Positions 48,564 through 62,700 of a stretch of 64,000 bases of DNA are shown here, one piece after another. Within the stretch, counting starts at the first letter, position 1, and each line of letters starts with the position of its first letter. The position numbers and the translations under genes were made by a program. The notes under the pieces were generated by a model. That model did not search any database, was not told the DNA's origin, and saw only the letters and a list, made by a program, of their open reading frames with translations. Source of the stretch: Hibiscus mutabilis (lineage: Eukaryota > Streptophyta > Magnoliopsida > Malvales > Malvaceae); NCBI GenBank assembly GCA_019671005.1, contig CM033745.1, positions 40,903,834 through 40,967,833 on the forward strand, written 5' to 3'.

Positions 48564-49954
48564 TACTGCGCCAAATAAGGATCCTAGTCCACCCCAAACC
48601 TGAGCTCTATGGACTCTATGGCATGCCAACTATACCTACAACTGACTTGAAACCAAGACTGTTCACATTATCTTATCTTGTCAAAATCAAGGTTGAGCTT
48701 AGATCTTTTATTCATATAGTCATGCCTTGTCATATTCTTATCAAAGATGAGAATCGCTCCATATTCTTGCTATCATGCCATCAAAACTTATTTCATAGCA
48801 TCTCCACAAGTTCAATCATATGTATCATTTGAACAAAGTATATATTTATAGCATCCCAAACATATTCAACCATAATCAAGGCATAAAGTGAACATAGCTT
48901 ATTGTTATTAATTTCAAGTGCGTATATAGTTCATATACATAGTTCTCAATTCACAACCCTTTTTATTTAGTTGAATGATAGCATGACGAAGGTTGCTTAG
49001 CAAACATGCATAGATCTTGCTACAAGCATATCATTGAAACAAGGATTACATAACACATCGTACCTAACAATTAGGTACTTACCTAAAGTTCAATCTTGCT
49101 TATGCATGATATAATTCAAGGTAAAGCAATATAGTTAAAACAACAAGAAATGCTCTGGAAGGTTACTAGCCTATCTCAAGACTTTAAACTACACTCACGG
49201 TTAGTTTCGAGCTAGTTTGTTCCGAGATCACGATCCCCTTTTTGCTTATCTACTGTTTGATATACTTTAGCCCTTACTCCTTCAATTCCTTCTTGGTTTA
49301 ATGTGAAAAAGAGTACAACCATGTATTAGGACAATTTTTTTAACAATCACACGCTTGTAGAACTACTCAATTACTTATGAGAACATATAATTTCACACAA
49401 AACAGCCCACAAGTATTTATATAAGTGCAAAACAGTCCCTAACATGCATATACCCACATATATGTCCATAAAACAGTCCACTACTTTCATATCAAAGCAA
49501 AATAGTCCATAACATGCATATTTTCATATATGTACTCACAAAACAGTCCATTAACTTTCCTATCAGTGCAAAATAGCCCATACATTAGCATTCCGGCATA
49601 AATACTTCAAAAGAGTTCCTAAACTTATAAAACAGTCCAGATTACATACATATACTTTCATTCATGTTCATAACAATCCACCTATAGTTCTATCGATGCA
49701 AAACAGTCCCTAATTTACATATATCCACATGTATATTCACAAATACATTTCCTCTATGTCTTAAAGCATAAAGGCTTAACTCATCACAATCTAGTAACTT
49801 AAAATGCATGAACATCATCTTTACAACTCATGCAACTATCTATATCAAATGAATTGAAAAGGGAGGTTCTTACCTCCAAGGAGTAACTATACGAATCTAA
49901 AGATTAAATTGGCTCAAAGACGAAGCCTAAATTGATGCTTTCCTCCATTGATGT

Positions 49955-49990
<36 letters not shown>

Positions 49991-50395
49991 ACTTGGGTGG
50001 TTCGGCTAAAGAGAAGAAGATGAAAGGAATTAATGTCTTTTTTTTATCTCCATCAATTTACTCCCCCACATGTCTCTAAATTCAAGTGACATGTTTTAAG
50101 GCCACTAAAAAGAATTTACTTATCATGCATTCTCAAATTCTTCTTTCTTTTCGGTTAAGTCCTCTCCAAAATGATCAAGCGCATTTCTTTTGTTTTTAAA
50201 AAGTTCCTAGTTTACCCAATAATTCTATCAAACGACATATTAAGACACTTAATTAACAATGGAATATAGTACTCAATCTTTATCTATTTTCAAATCAGTC
50301 CTTGACCTTTATTTAATCTCGATTTGCAAAATGAATCATGGTATTTAAAATATATTCAATTGATAATTCTACTAGGCCATACTTTGGGGTTTACA
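48564..50395 (-). mobile_element. LTR-C copy 2, 5' segment
   Basis: Collinear with 13630-15520 of copy 1. It ends at TTTACA (50390-50395), which matches the LTR-C start with two bases lost. Contains AACTACACTCAC (49187-49198), the AAAACAGTCC-rich stretch (49390-49720) and a CT run at 49960-49988 that is much longer than in copy 1 (about 15090). No gene is seen. Confidence 0.88.
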
Positions 50396-51320
50396 CCCAG
50401 TCAGCCGTATCGGTACCCATTTTACCCATATCGATACGCTCTTTTGATTCCCCAAAAGTCCAAATTCTAGTAGCCAAGTAGAGCATCGATATGGCTTCTA
50501 CTGTACCGATACACTTGTTTCATGTATTGATACCCATTGTAGAAATGATAAACATATCTTTCTATTTTGAGTCAGGTATCGATACTTGAAGCCTACGTAC
50601 TAATATCGACATGCCCCAACTAAATTTATTGCTGGAAATAAAGTCCCCCAATGGCTCCAAATCAAACCCAATGACTAGTAACAGCCACAAACTCTTTAGA
50701 GGGTTTAAAAGACCTGTCCAAGCATCCATGAAACAACAAGAAACCAACTACCAACTTTCAATGATAGAAAAAGTACTTTAGTGCTCAATTTTTTTTCATA
50801 TTTATTTGTAGAACACACTTGTGAGCTTAAATTTTATATTTGCTCAAGTGTTAGGATTTGGGTGAGTGCTTAAATTGCAAACACATTTTCTTAGAGAGGT
50901 TTTCCTTGTTTGCAAATTTGTTTTCTCTTTGTAAGAGAGAATTTTCAAGACTTTGGGGTATAAGTCTTGGTTGTAAGGGTTGTCTCCTTCAACCCAGAAA
51001 AAGGAAAGACAAATTAGCGAATATGTGAAAAATCCTTAGTGTGGATAGCTAAAGTAAGGGAGGTAAACTTGGTTTAGAAGTCGAACCACTATAAATCATT
51101 GTGTCCCTTTTTTTATTGCTTAGCTTTTCATCCACCAAATAAAAAATCCAATTTACCCTTCATGGCTATCTCGGTTGATCGTACGAGCTCTCAAAATAAA
51201 CTCTGGAAGCCACAAAAAGTAGCATCGAATTGAAATTAATTGAATTCAGTGTTATGGCTGAATTTAGGTATGATGGTTTCTGATGGACAATGATATCTTG
51301 TTAAGAATGTTTTAGAGGTA
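50396..51320. repeat. Duplicated flank of LTR-C, second copy
   Basis: Matches 15521-16441 throughout, including GTATCGATAC at 50576-50585 and the copia-like GAACCACTATAAATC near 51082. Similarity stops at GAGGTA (51320), where LTR-B begins. Confidence 0.8.
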
Positions 51321-54300
51321 TAATAAAATGGATCAACTTGAAAACCTTGAATTATAAGGGTTTTGCATGTAATTGAAAAGTAAAATGAGGGACAAGAACA
51401 CATGTCAAAAATTTGGAGGGCCAGGGTTGGACCATTCGGCCATGTGTGAAGGAATGGCTAAACATTTTCTTCTCCCTTTCAAATGACCGAAATGTTATTG
51501 TGAGAGAAGGGGAGAAGATGCTTATGGTGGCCATGAGAATTAAGGGGAAAGCGTGAAGTTATCTTGGAAATTCTAGAAAAGAAAACTATGCTTTATAGCT
51601 CTTGAGTTCGAACCCAATTGATGAGGGTAAGCAAGTTTATCCTTCTTATCAAATTGAAGTTGATTTTGATTTCTTTGATTGTCATGGTTATTGCTATGAT
51701 TGTTGTTTGAATGGTCCATCCATGCTAGGAAGCATCTTTAGAACTGTTAATTGGCACATTCATTAATTTAATTTATGTGCTGAAATTGTAAAACCTTGTA
51801 TATGAGCATGTTTGAATTTCTATTAGGTGATGAAATAAAGATTTTAATCATTCGAATGCTATGTATAATTTGATTACCTTGATATTTAGGTTCACAACTT
51901 AATTAGGATACTAATTTGCTAGATTATGGAATTAGTGGTATGAATAATTTGTACATGTATTTGAGAGTGAACCGTAACAATTCAAGACTGTTTTGCATTT
52001 CCCATGAACCACTAGGTGATAAGCTGATTTATGCAATTATAAATGTGCACATATAATTTTGAGGGTTATTTTGAGTACTTATGAATGTTTTGGTAAAAGA
52101 AAATGAGCAGATTTTATCTATTGGAAGTAAGAGTCTGATTGGTGTGCATATATTATATATAGGGACTGTTTTTATATGTATGTTTGTATAAATGTTTAGC
52201 AGCCCTGTTTTTTGTTATACAAGGATATATGGACTGTTAATGCTTATAATCTCGAGTATACTTGTGAATTTGGGCTGCTCTGTAAACATGTAAATGCAAG
52301 TAGGTTGTTCAGGTGAAAATGAGTATGCCTTCGTTTGTAGGGTTGTTTTAATGATTAATAAATTGAGTTGCTTGTGCATATATGAGTGAATTGAAAGCAT
52401 GTTGGACTGGATTATAAGTTAAAGGACTGTTTTAAACTATTTGGGACAGTTTTTGGCTGTTTTGATCATAGGATTGAATGAATATGAATTAGAAGCTGTT
52501 TTTGGAATAGTTTAAACAAATATGGACTGTTTTGCATTCAAGAAACTGTTTTGGTTATATTCTTATACATTGAACTGTTTTGGTTCTAAATCTGGAATTA
52601 GAATAATTTCGATTAAATTTAGACTGAGCAAAAGAATGCAAGTCTGTTTCAGTTATGAAAGTATATGATGAAGTATTTTGAATTGTTGATTGTTTAAACA
52701 TTGTTGGCCTAAGTTGGAATTTAATGAATAAATTTTTTAAATTTAAGATAAAGATTGGAATTAATGCAAGGTTATATTGTTGATGTAAATAAGGAATGCC
52801 CTAGAGTAATTGTGATTGTTTGGACTGCTTTGCAATGATTTGAATGTTTGGTGAATTGTCTTGATGTGTTAGATCTGTATGGTTATCTTAGTGGGTTGTT
52901 CTATGTAAAACTTGGTAACAAGTGTGTGTTATCAATAGAATGATTCTAATACATGTAAACATATTCCCTTTAATCCTAGAGCAAGGAGAAGATAGGAATG
53001 GATTGGATAAATAGCAAGATGCGGGTGAGGATTCAGGTATCTCGTAACTTCGGGATAAGAGGTGAGTGTAGTTCTAAAGTCTTGAGGTAGAGTTATAGCT
53101 TCCCGAGCATCTTTAGTTAAATTATTTCATTGTCTCTTGAAATACATCAAACTATGCTTAAGATTGGCTTGGAAAATAACGTATGTCACAAAGTGAAGAG
53201 TAAAGTATGAAATGAATTATAGTAGAATATATGAATGTGATTCAGTTCGATGCTTAGCTTTGATTTTCGAGATTAAAGCTATTATGATTATTTGATGACT
53301 TGATTTTGGGGCTGGTGTACTATGAAATATTTGTTATTATACGGAAGCAAAATGTGAATGAAGAATATATGTTTGAAATTGGAGCGTAATACTTGCTTAA
53401 TAAGTAAACCACTGTCAAGCTAGCAATTGATTTAGATTCTTATTATGAAATTAGAATCATAATTGATAGTGATTATTGTATGATTCATTCGAATGAAAGG
53501 AAGAATATGATGAGTAAAATATGAATTTACCACATGTGTGATATGAAAGAATATGAATGGATCCTATGTGATCGTAATCTTGGTATGATGCCGTCAAATA
53601 ATGATACGAGACTGATGGTTCATATGTGGTGAACATGTCTATCATCCCTAATTGAGATAAAGGGGGAATGATACAAAGTTATGATAAATGAAATGGAGCA
53701 ATGCTCACTTGATATGTTAAAGTATTATTAATTAAAAGCTTTAGTCTCGAGTCAGTCTTAGGTATAGTTGGCATGCCATATAATATGATAAATGAAATAG
53801 AGCAATGCTCACTACGGTCCGACACAATGGTCCCTATTTGGAGACAGTAGGAGGGATGTGTATGTGTGGTCATTTGGTGGCAGTAGGAGGGATTGACCGG
53901 TACTATGGGTATCATATGTTATTCATGGGTGATAGTTGGTTGGGGACTCGTGTACCTAGACTGGGAATTCGAAACTCAAGGCTATGTTAATGAACAACAA
54001 AGAATGAAATTGCTATGTTAAATATGAAATGTCATGACTTGCTTGTTAAGCTATGCGATTACTTGATATATGTTAAATATGAAATGTGATGAGTTGCTTG
54101 GTAAGCCATGTGATTACTTGACATATGTTAAATATGAAATGTGATGACTTACTTGCTAAGTCATGTGATATGGAATTTGAGAAAGGCTTGTAAACTCTAT
54201 GTAAATTGAGTACGTGTAGTTGATATCACTTGATGAGTAGCTATTTTTGAAATTAGATAATTTTCATGAATGAACAAATGGAATTGATTGACTTACTTAG

Positions 54301-56908
54301 GCAAGTCGTGGTTAATGCTTTTAAGCTATCAATTGCAAAGAAAGAAACAATTCTGACTCACTAAAGAAACCTAGGTTATAGTTTAAGTAATTTAATGACT
54401 TATAAAATAGAGAAATCAGTTTGAATGGCCTGTTTTTGGCATAATACTAAGAGTGATAGAAAATGCTTTATTTGATTAAATGCCAAATAAATGAGTATGA
54501 ACCTTCTTTGATGAAATGTTAAATGTGTATGAAATGGATATGTTTTGATTGAATGCCAAGATAATAAGGAATTGTTTGCTAAATCACACGTTAAATGAAT
54601 AAGTATGGCAATGATTGGTAATTGTCTGTTAGAAAATGGGACTTTTCTTAGGTCTTTATAGATCCTTGGCTTATAAGCTATAAAGTAGTTTATGATGAAT
54701 GGCTTAGTTATATGATATCTGGATGTAATGGGTTTTGGTTTAAGCTTAAACCAACTCAATTTAGTGTTCCAAGTCTGAGGGAGTAAGTAAAGATTATTAG
54801 AAATCTTGGAATAAAAAAAATTGAATCCTTAAGTTTTAACTATAATAGAACCTAAAATTCAACTTGGTACTTTTGGGATAATCGAATTGAATAATGCCTT
54901 GTGAACCAAGTTACTCATATAGTGATGTGAAATTAAAATGGGAATTCATTTCTAAGTCGTGTGTGTAAAGTTAAAGAAATTAAGGATAGTTATATTAAGA
55001 GAAACTAGGACGTCTTTAAGCTTGATAATTAGGTGATATTGGATCATGAAAGCATCTTTTATGTCATGTGAGATGTGATGGTAAACTATAATTTGATCTT
55101 TGGAATATACCATTTTAATTCGGAGAGTGCACACAATTTGATTATTCGATAAGTAATTAATACTTACCGATATATTAGATAATCTGGATAAAATATCTAC
55201 CATATATGTCTTCTAGTCATGTAATCAAAATTATGTTATAACAAGTTTACTAATTGGAGTATCAGGCATCTTATGAGTTGATAACCTTTGAGAAAAATGA
55301 ATCCAAGAAAGTTTATAAGTAGAGTACAAAGAATTTTAGTGATTACTTACATGACAAGTAAGGTGAAATGTATGAATTAAACTATCTTGTAAAAAGAGAT
55401 GATCTATGATAAGATACTTAATTAGGTATGGGTAATTCGAATAAATAAACCTATATTTTGATGTGATAAACCTATTGGTGTAAATAATAAGAAAGATTTG
55501 GATTGATGTTTTAAATATTATGACTTGCATGAAAGGAAGGTTATTTTTAATAGATTATTTTTGATGTTTATTGTAATAACTTATATGTCAAGCAATCTAT
55601 ACCATCGAGTTGTTATGATATCACCTTTTTAGACAATAAGGTTAGAACCATGTGAATGTATCTTGTGATCAATCAATGACATTAGTACCTACCTGAAACT
55701 CGATTAATCTTGGTGAAAGAGTAATGAATAAGTTTAAATAGGCTCTTTTATCGCATTAGAACCTCGCACTACCTCACTAAGCAATCGCTTATCATAATTA
55801 TTCTCATCACATATTAGGTGGTGGAGTCTCAGGTTGCTTTCGAGCTGGACACGATCACTGGGAAATTTCGTATGGCTCAAAACAACCTTCTTAAAACTCT
55901 TATGATGGTGGCACATGTTTATTATTTTGGTAGTATGCATTCAATCGCATCTCTAATAATGTGTGTATATTTAAGTTGCTCTTAAGAGAATTCTAAGTTG
56001 TAACGAGCCTCTATACATATTATTTTGGTTGCTTGTTGTTTGAGTAAATTTATTCAGCATGACTGTATGATTGCCAGATAGATATGTTACGCTGGTTCGA
56101 TACTCGTAAAATGGTTAATATAATTAGCTTAAAGGCTTGGTATGTATAATGAATTGTTGGGACTTTGCTTGTGATATTGTGGATACATGTTGTAATGGCA
56201 TTGGATTGAAAGGTGATTATGTGTATGGTAGGATAGTGTATTTAAGAAAATGGAAATCTAATAGGCTTAAGAAAAGGGTTTAGTTACCTAACCACTTGAT
56301 ATCTTACCTAGTGTTTTAAGTATTCTAAACTAGTAAATACCAATTTGGTATCATTAGTCTGTTGAATAGAAGACCTAAATATGAAAGCTAACCAGTTAAA
56401 TTATAATAGAATGTGGCTGGATATTTAAAAGTTAGGTTACGATGACATGCATATTTGTCAAGGTTGATTACTTTTTAGTCTCGATCGAATGTAGATATTC
56501 ATACATGGATGTTTGGTAACCGTGGATGAGCGATGTGAATGGCTATGGATAAAATTGTTATACCATAGAAAGGCCATGTAGTCAGGTATGTTATTGGTTG
56601 GCGAATGTCACAAGTAGTTAAAGGTTAATGTTGTTTATCTATGAATCTATGTGATTGATAGATAAAGAATTTATGTTGAAGCATATATTTGGCTCTGATT
56701 GATGTTACATAATTCATGTATTAAAAAGTATAGATTGATTTGGTAAGATATGTATCAATCGAACTCGTCTAAGAAAAATTTTAAATTACCCTGATTTTCA
56801 AAGTCTTGTTCGATCTAATTGTGTTAAGTTTACTGAATGATGGTTTGTGTTTGTTGTAAAACACCTCTTAGCTCAGTTTACTTTTAAGCCAGGTTTAGGG
56901 GTGTTACA
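51321..56908 (+). mobile_element. LTR-B, long LTR, 5' end unclear
   Basis: About 5.6 kb ending GGTTTAGGGGTGTTACA at 56908. The left end has no TGTAAC terminus, so it may be truncated. Landmarks: GTAAGC donor-like site at 51627, GGTGAGTGTAGTT at 53061-53073, hairpin TAAGC/GCTTA at 55778-55791, ATGGTGGCACATG near 55908. Bases 52400-52700 are rich in GGACTGTTTT motifs. The open frames inside are short, AT-biased and on both strands, with no recognisable domain. Confidence 0.78.
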
Positions 56909-57378
56909 TGCTCGTTTGAGAATTGAGATTACATCTTATCATCAGCTGGATGATGACAATATTTCTACCACATGGGAACATTATAAATCATTGCTCTAAT
57001 GTTTCCCCATGAATGACATTCAAAAGGAGACATATTGAGATTTTCTATAATGGGCTGAATTCACATATGAGGAATTGTGTCGATAGATCATCCAATGGAA
57101 CTTTGTTGGATTGTGCTTACAATGAGGCAATTGGTATTTTGAAGAGATATGCTCAACATGATTATCAATATCCTATTTCTAGAGATGCTTCGAGACTTAT
57201 AGAGTTGGATGAAATTTCCGCTCTTCGTGCTAAAATTTATTCTCTTGACAATAAGATTAAAAGTATGCTAGGGACTAGTAGAATTCCACCTATTCAAATT
57301 GCTCAACCAGTTAATGTCCCTACATTCTACTGCAAGATTTGCGGTGACAACCATAGCTAGAAGATTGCTCACAATATG
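56909..57378 (+). pseudogene. Gag remnant of an Athila/Tat-like gypsy element
   Basis: After the LTR-B end, RLRIEITSYHQLDDDNISTT then WEHYKSLL reads into a stop. The frame 57013-57360 continues with IEIFYNGLNSHMRNCVDRSS, NGTLLDCAYNEAIGILKRYA, QHDYQYP and a YCKICGDNHS knuckle start. The FYNGL..VD..GTL pattern is that of the retrotransposon Gag domain in non-chromovirus plant gypsy elements. A frameshift near 57030 and a stop at 57358 disable it. Its 5' part is absent left of LTR-B. The LTR at 57379 truncates it. Confidence 0.72.
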
Positions 57379-57705
57379 TGTAACACCCTTTATCCGGTCT
57401 AGGAGATAGACTGGTTTAGAAAGTGTCACTAACGTAAAACAATCAACCAAGAATTGTCTTAGCACATCATAGCTAAGCCTACGTTCAAAATTTTGGGGTA
57501 ATTTAAAACTTTCTAATATCTTTCATACCCAAGCATGTGAATACTTATTATACAACTTTCAAATGTTAACTTATAACAAGTCTTTGCTATGTAAACTCTT
57601 TAACTCCATAGATTATTAAGAAGCCTCCAACAAGACATAAGGCTTATTTTGATTCAATCATATTACTAATCTTGTCTAGGTTATAAATTCAAATATCTCG
57701 ATATA
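57379..57705 (-). mobile_element. LTR end fragment (family F)
   Basis: TGTAACACCC at 57379 followed by TTTATCCGGTCTAGGAGATA is an inverted LTR terminus resembling the other ends here (minus strand ...GGGTGTTACA). 327 bp remain before LTR-E starts. No coding sequence. Confidence 0.6.
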
Positions 57706-59784
57706 TGTAACATCCTAAAAACTGGTCTAGTAGGAGTTGGGTTCAGGCGATCAGAAATCCTACTCCGGGAAGTTTAAATTTTTGCACCAATATTAACTAT
57801 ATGATCCATTTTCTTAATGTTAAATCTTGATTGAGTTTAATCTTTGAATTGGGGACCTTACGGGAAAGTCAAATGTTGAATCTGAGTCAAGGGTATCAAT
57901 ACGGTAGGTACCGTATCGGTACAGTACAACGGTTTATAACTAACTTACTTGTCTAGGGTTAACCGTATCAATACGGTTAAGAGGGTATTGGTACGTTCCT
58001 CTGTTGAATTCTGTTTTGAGTACTAAATTGAAAGATAAAAGGGAATTGGTGATAAATCACTACCTAGCTTGCCCCTCCCACGTGAAACATCTTTAAAAAG
58101 CTAACCAATTTCTATTCAATTACCAATTGAAAGAAAAATGTTTTCTTAATTGCGTTAAGTAAACCCTTGGTGGTAGAAAACCCTCCTATTGGCCACAAGT
58201 GAGGTGGGGAATGATTAAAGCTTTTAATCTCCTTAAAATGAATAAGAAGAAATGATGCTCATCGTTTCTTTGCTTCACTCAGACCAAATCCACCTTCTTA
58301 CTTTGAAAGAACAACTACACACCTCCATTACACACTTTCATTGTCGTCAACCTTGAGCTCCTAAGTAAGCACCTCTCTTATTGACCTCTTCATACTCAAG
58401 CTTTCTTTGAGTTCGAAGTCCTAATCCATAGCTATCGATCGGGTAAGAAGGAACCCTCCATCAATTTGAGAAATCCATGGATAATTTATGACTACTTTCA
58501 TGTTGAAATTTATGGTTCATAACCAATCCGTGGAAGCTTTTTGGCTAAAGGCTATATTGAATTCTAATATCGATTTTGATGTATCGATTCTAATACCATT
58601 CTTTTGTTTACCTAGCTCAAGAATTGGAAAAAGACAACTTGATACCTCCAACCAAAGCTAGGAATAAAGGCATTACGATTCGGGAGCCTTAGAAGCTTTG
58701 AAAATCAAGTGAGTGTAGTCAGAGTCTCGAGAGTTGGCTAGGTGCCATCTCGAATGATTGGTTATTGTTTATTCTGTGACTAACCACTGTATTGAAGGAT
58801 TTTACATATACGTCATTGAAAGCCTTGTGGTAAGCATGAGTAAGTGTGGTATTGGGTATTGACCATTGTATATAGTTATCAAATCATTGACATATGTTCT
58901 TCGTCGTTAAAGCATTGACATGTGTTTATTGCTATTGCCTATTGCTGTGAACATATGATTATTGAGCTATTGTCATTGAATCATTGCTATGAAACTATTG
59001 CTATTGAACTATTGATTATTGTACCTTGGGATCGAAGTATTAGATACAATTGGCATGCCATAGAATTCATGAGCTCATTGGTACAAGTTTATTGTGGTGC
59101 AGCAGAGGGATGTGTTGTGTATTGGTCAAATTGGTGTGGCGGAGGGATGGTGACTAGACCACTATTGTTATTGTTGGTGTTGAGGTGGAATTCGTATCCA
59201 TATACCGAGAATCAACCCAAGGAGAACCATTAACTTATGCTATTGAACATTGATATAAAAGTATTGATATGTTATTGATTATTGTGGATATGATGCCTAT
59301 TGATGCCATGTTCTATGATAAACATGATATATGTTAATTTGGTATTATGCCTTATGTTAAGGTGATTAGAATTGCCATTGGGATATCCTATGTTGCACAT
59401 CATGTCCATTCATCGTTATGGCTACCTCACCTAGACTATGTAAGTCTAATGCATTCATCCTCCACATTTAAGGTTAAGAAAGTTATTAGTTCGAGATCAG
59501 GATTAGTTGGAAGATCGGCAAGTACCACAAGCTTAGAGTAATGTGTTTTGTCCTTATGAACTCCGAGAATTGTGGCAAAGTAGTGAATCTGGTTGATTAT
59601 GACTGTTTGATGTTTGTATAATGGTTATGTTTTGTATAAGACTAAGTGGCCCTAAATGACCTTTTAAAAGTGACTAAAAATGGCTAATGTTGTATATTTG
59701 TCTCTAAAAGGTGAAAGCATAGTAAATGGATTCGGATTAACATGAAATTTGGCATGCTAGTATTTTATAATGTTAAAAGCTTAC
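57706..59784 (+). mobile_element. LTR-E, 5' part
   Basis: Starts TGTAACATCCTAAAAACTGG. Contains GTATCGATAC-like repeats at 57895-57990, donor-like GGGTAAGAAG at 58441, GTGAGTGTAGTC at 58709-58720, GGCATGCC at about 59052, and hairpin TAGACT/AGTCTA at 59432-59448 after CTACCTCAC. A solo LTR interrupts it at 59785, and it continues from 63616 to the window end. Open frames at 58922-59233 and 59347-59541 have no recognisable domain. Confidence 0.68.
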
Positions 59785-62700
59785 TGTAACACCCCCAACC
59801 CTGTCTAGTAGTAACCCGATTCGAGAGCGTTACTTAGCAAGCAAGCTTGGACAATACAAGTCATGGCCAGCAACAAGGCATTCAAACCATACAAATAATC
59901 TAACATTCATGCTTCCTTAACATACAAGCAATGCACCTTTGACTCTTAATCATCCAAAGCATTCAAAACTAAGCAAGCAAGAAGAAACAATCATTCGAAC
60001 AAGGCATAGGCAACCATTCATACATTACTTATCATGTAAGTAACCACAAAATTGAATCTTAATCCAAACAATCCATTCGAATAGGTCACCAATTTTAACT
60101 AAATTCATGCTTACATTACAAGTTACTATTTTCATGGTTCATTTTATAACACTTATACAATGTTACCTATCCTATTTGAACTACCTTAGTGTTACATGCT
60201 TCCAATTCACTTTGTGTTCCTTATCTTGTACATATTTAGTCATTTTATTATTACACTTACTAAGCATAATTATCTAACCTTTAATGGCATATATCTAGTT
60301 CCATTCAAGCCTATATCAATACCAAACCATTCGGTCATAACACCAAACACAATACAAAGCATGAAACTAGTTCATTCCAATCTTATTCTACTACCATGCA
60401 TTCGGCAAACATGAAATAACCACATGAAACCATTCGGCCATACCTCAAAACAATCACACAAAAATATTTTCAACATGGTAATTTCATACAAGACATGAAG
60501 CATTCTAATGGTTGGTCATACAACATGGTTCATCTCAATCTACAATCATTTCAAGCATACACAAGATCATGATAAGGTTATCAAACTATTTCATAGCCAA
60601 TTAGATCATCATATGATCATTCCATTTCATCAACAAATGCGCAACAACATTCATCCATTACAAGTTATCTAAGTTCATTATATACCTTATACTATATAGA
60701 TAACATAGATAGGCCCATCAAGCATTATATACAATCTTTCAAAATGCATGTTCAAGCTATTTAAATACATCTAGTGCCACCATTCTAGGAGATACAAAAC
60801 AAGTATGAAATCATACTTTAACCAAGCTTGTGTAAGATGCTTCTTGCTCAAGGAATCAATCTTCAAGATCAAGCAACGTTTGAATCCTTTAACCTGTAGG
60901 TTGGGAAGAATGAAACAAGAGTGATAAGTACAAAAATGTACTTATTGAGGCAGTAACTAGTCTATCCATTTTGTTATTTCAAGCTCCATGTCTTTTAAAT
61001 CAAGTGTAGACCTAGCTAAGGCTTTCAAGCATCAAGAGTGATATTAGCTAGTCTTTCAAACATCAAGAGTGACCTTATAAGCATCCAGATTATCCTATCT
61101 AGGATAGCAAGCATTCGGCCAACATGTATAAGCATCAAGGAGTCATAATTCATAAATCAAGCAACATGCTTACAAAACAAGAAACCAAGGAGTCGTACTT
61201 TCAAGTCGAGTAACATACATTTCATGACATTCAAGACAAGTATCATGTATATTTGAATTGTTATTACATTTGTTATTTTATTAAACAACCCCCTTGGTAC
61301 TTAGTTTGTATAGGTAATCGAGTCTCCAACCAACTGTCGCCACAAGATGCACCGTAGTGCTGGTCAACCCTCCTACTATCGCCATAGACCACATACGTAC
61401 CCTCCGTCTGTCGCCAAATAGGGGCCTTAGCCCTGGATCGTAGTCCACCCATACACAATGAGCTCTAGACTCTAAGGCATGCCCTTCTACCTAGTCCAAC
61501 TAACTACCAAGGTTTTTCAAATTACCATTTATTCAAGTTATCAAGTTCAAGATCATGTTCATTTCAAGCAAGATCATTTCATGTTAAGCCCTTAGGCTAT
61601 TGAGCCTTAGCTCACAAGTCAAGTGGTTTTAATATCCATTTCATCAAAATGAGATAACATCATATCTCAAACAAGTCTTTAGCATACAATCATGTTGCAT
61701 CATAGCCTACACAAGCATCCAAGCATTCACTAATCATGCATAAGCATTTCGAAATATACATGTATTCAAGACTAGGATCAAGTTTCATGTATTTCTTTAA
61801 TGATCTTTCCCTTATTAAGTCAAGTTCATGCTTAGATTCATTATCATGTTAAGAATGTAATAAAATACATTGGTTATGACCTAGTCCTAAACCTAAAGGT
61901 AACTACACTCACAATACAATCCAAGCAAGCTAGCAATTGTCTTGTATAGCTATTCTTTTGTTCTTAGCCTTTGGATGATTTACCTTTTCTCCTTCCACCA
62001 AGTTCAGTCCTTGCTCTAGCAAATTCATGATTAAACACATTCATAAATATGTATGCAGAAGTCAATTCAACATGGCAGCAAGGTTATTTCAATACATATA
62101 GACATATATATACAATTCTGCCAACATTTCAATAAACAAGACTAGGTAGGATCTAATTATCCCAAACTGTTACAAAATAGTCCAATAAAACTGTGTACAA
62201 AACAGTTTCCAACTAGCTTAACTGCTGCTGCCTGGCATCTTGCACACTACATGCTTAAACATACATATCTTTCAATTCCTACGTTGGAATTTCGATTAAT
62301 TTATACCGTTGGAAAGGTAACAAAATTTTATTTAAGACCATAATAGACTTGAATTCTAGTTATTAGCCAATTAATACAGTTTATTGTTCAAATACAGGAC
62401 ATTTACACTGCCTGGACAGTTTGCACTGTCCAACTATTTCTATTTACAGTTTCCAGCATAGGACCCAGTTTTTAGTTCTGTTTTCACGTAATGAAATTAG
62501 ACATACTAAGTATCATGTCATTAAAATTTCAGCCCTGAATTTGATCTATACAAATTTTGGTGAATTTTCAAAGTGACTGCCCAGAGCAGATCAATTCTGG
62601 GCAGATTGCACCTATCCACATTTTAGCCAATGTTTTGGCACCATAATTCATTTCACATGGAATCCTAAACATGTTTAGTCAATTTTAATTCATTAATCAA

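Noticed and set aside
49960..49988. CT run as a polypurine tract or promoter GAGA site
   Set aside because: It is not next to an LTR boundary, and the matching place in copy 1 has only a short run, so it is an expanded microsatellite.
54400..54759. 119-codon minus-strand frame within LTR-B
   Set aside because: AT-biased composition, no recognisable domain, and no matching frame in the other LTR-B fragment.
59347..59541. 64-codon frame in LTR-E as a gene
   Set aside because: It overlaps the conserved hairpin and has no domain; chance frame.
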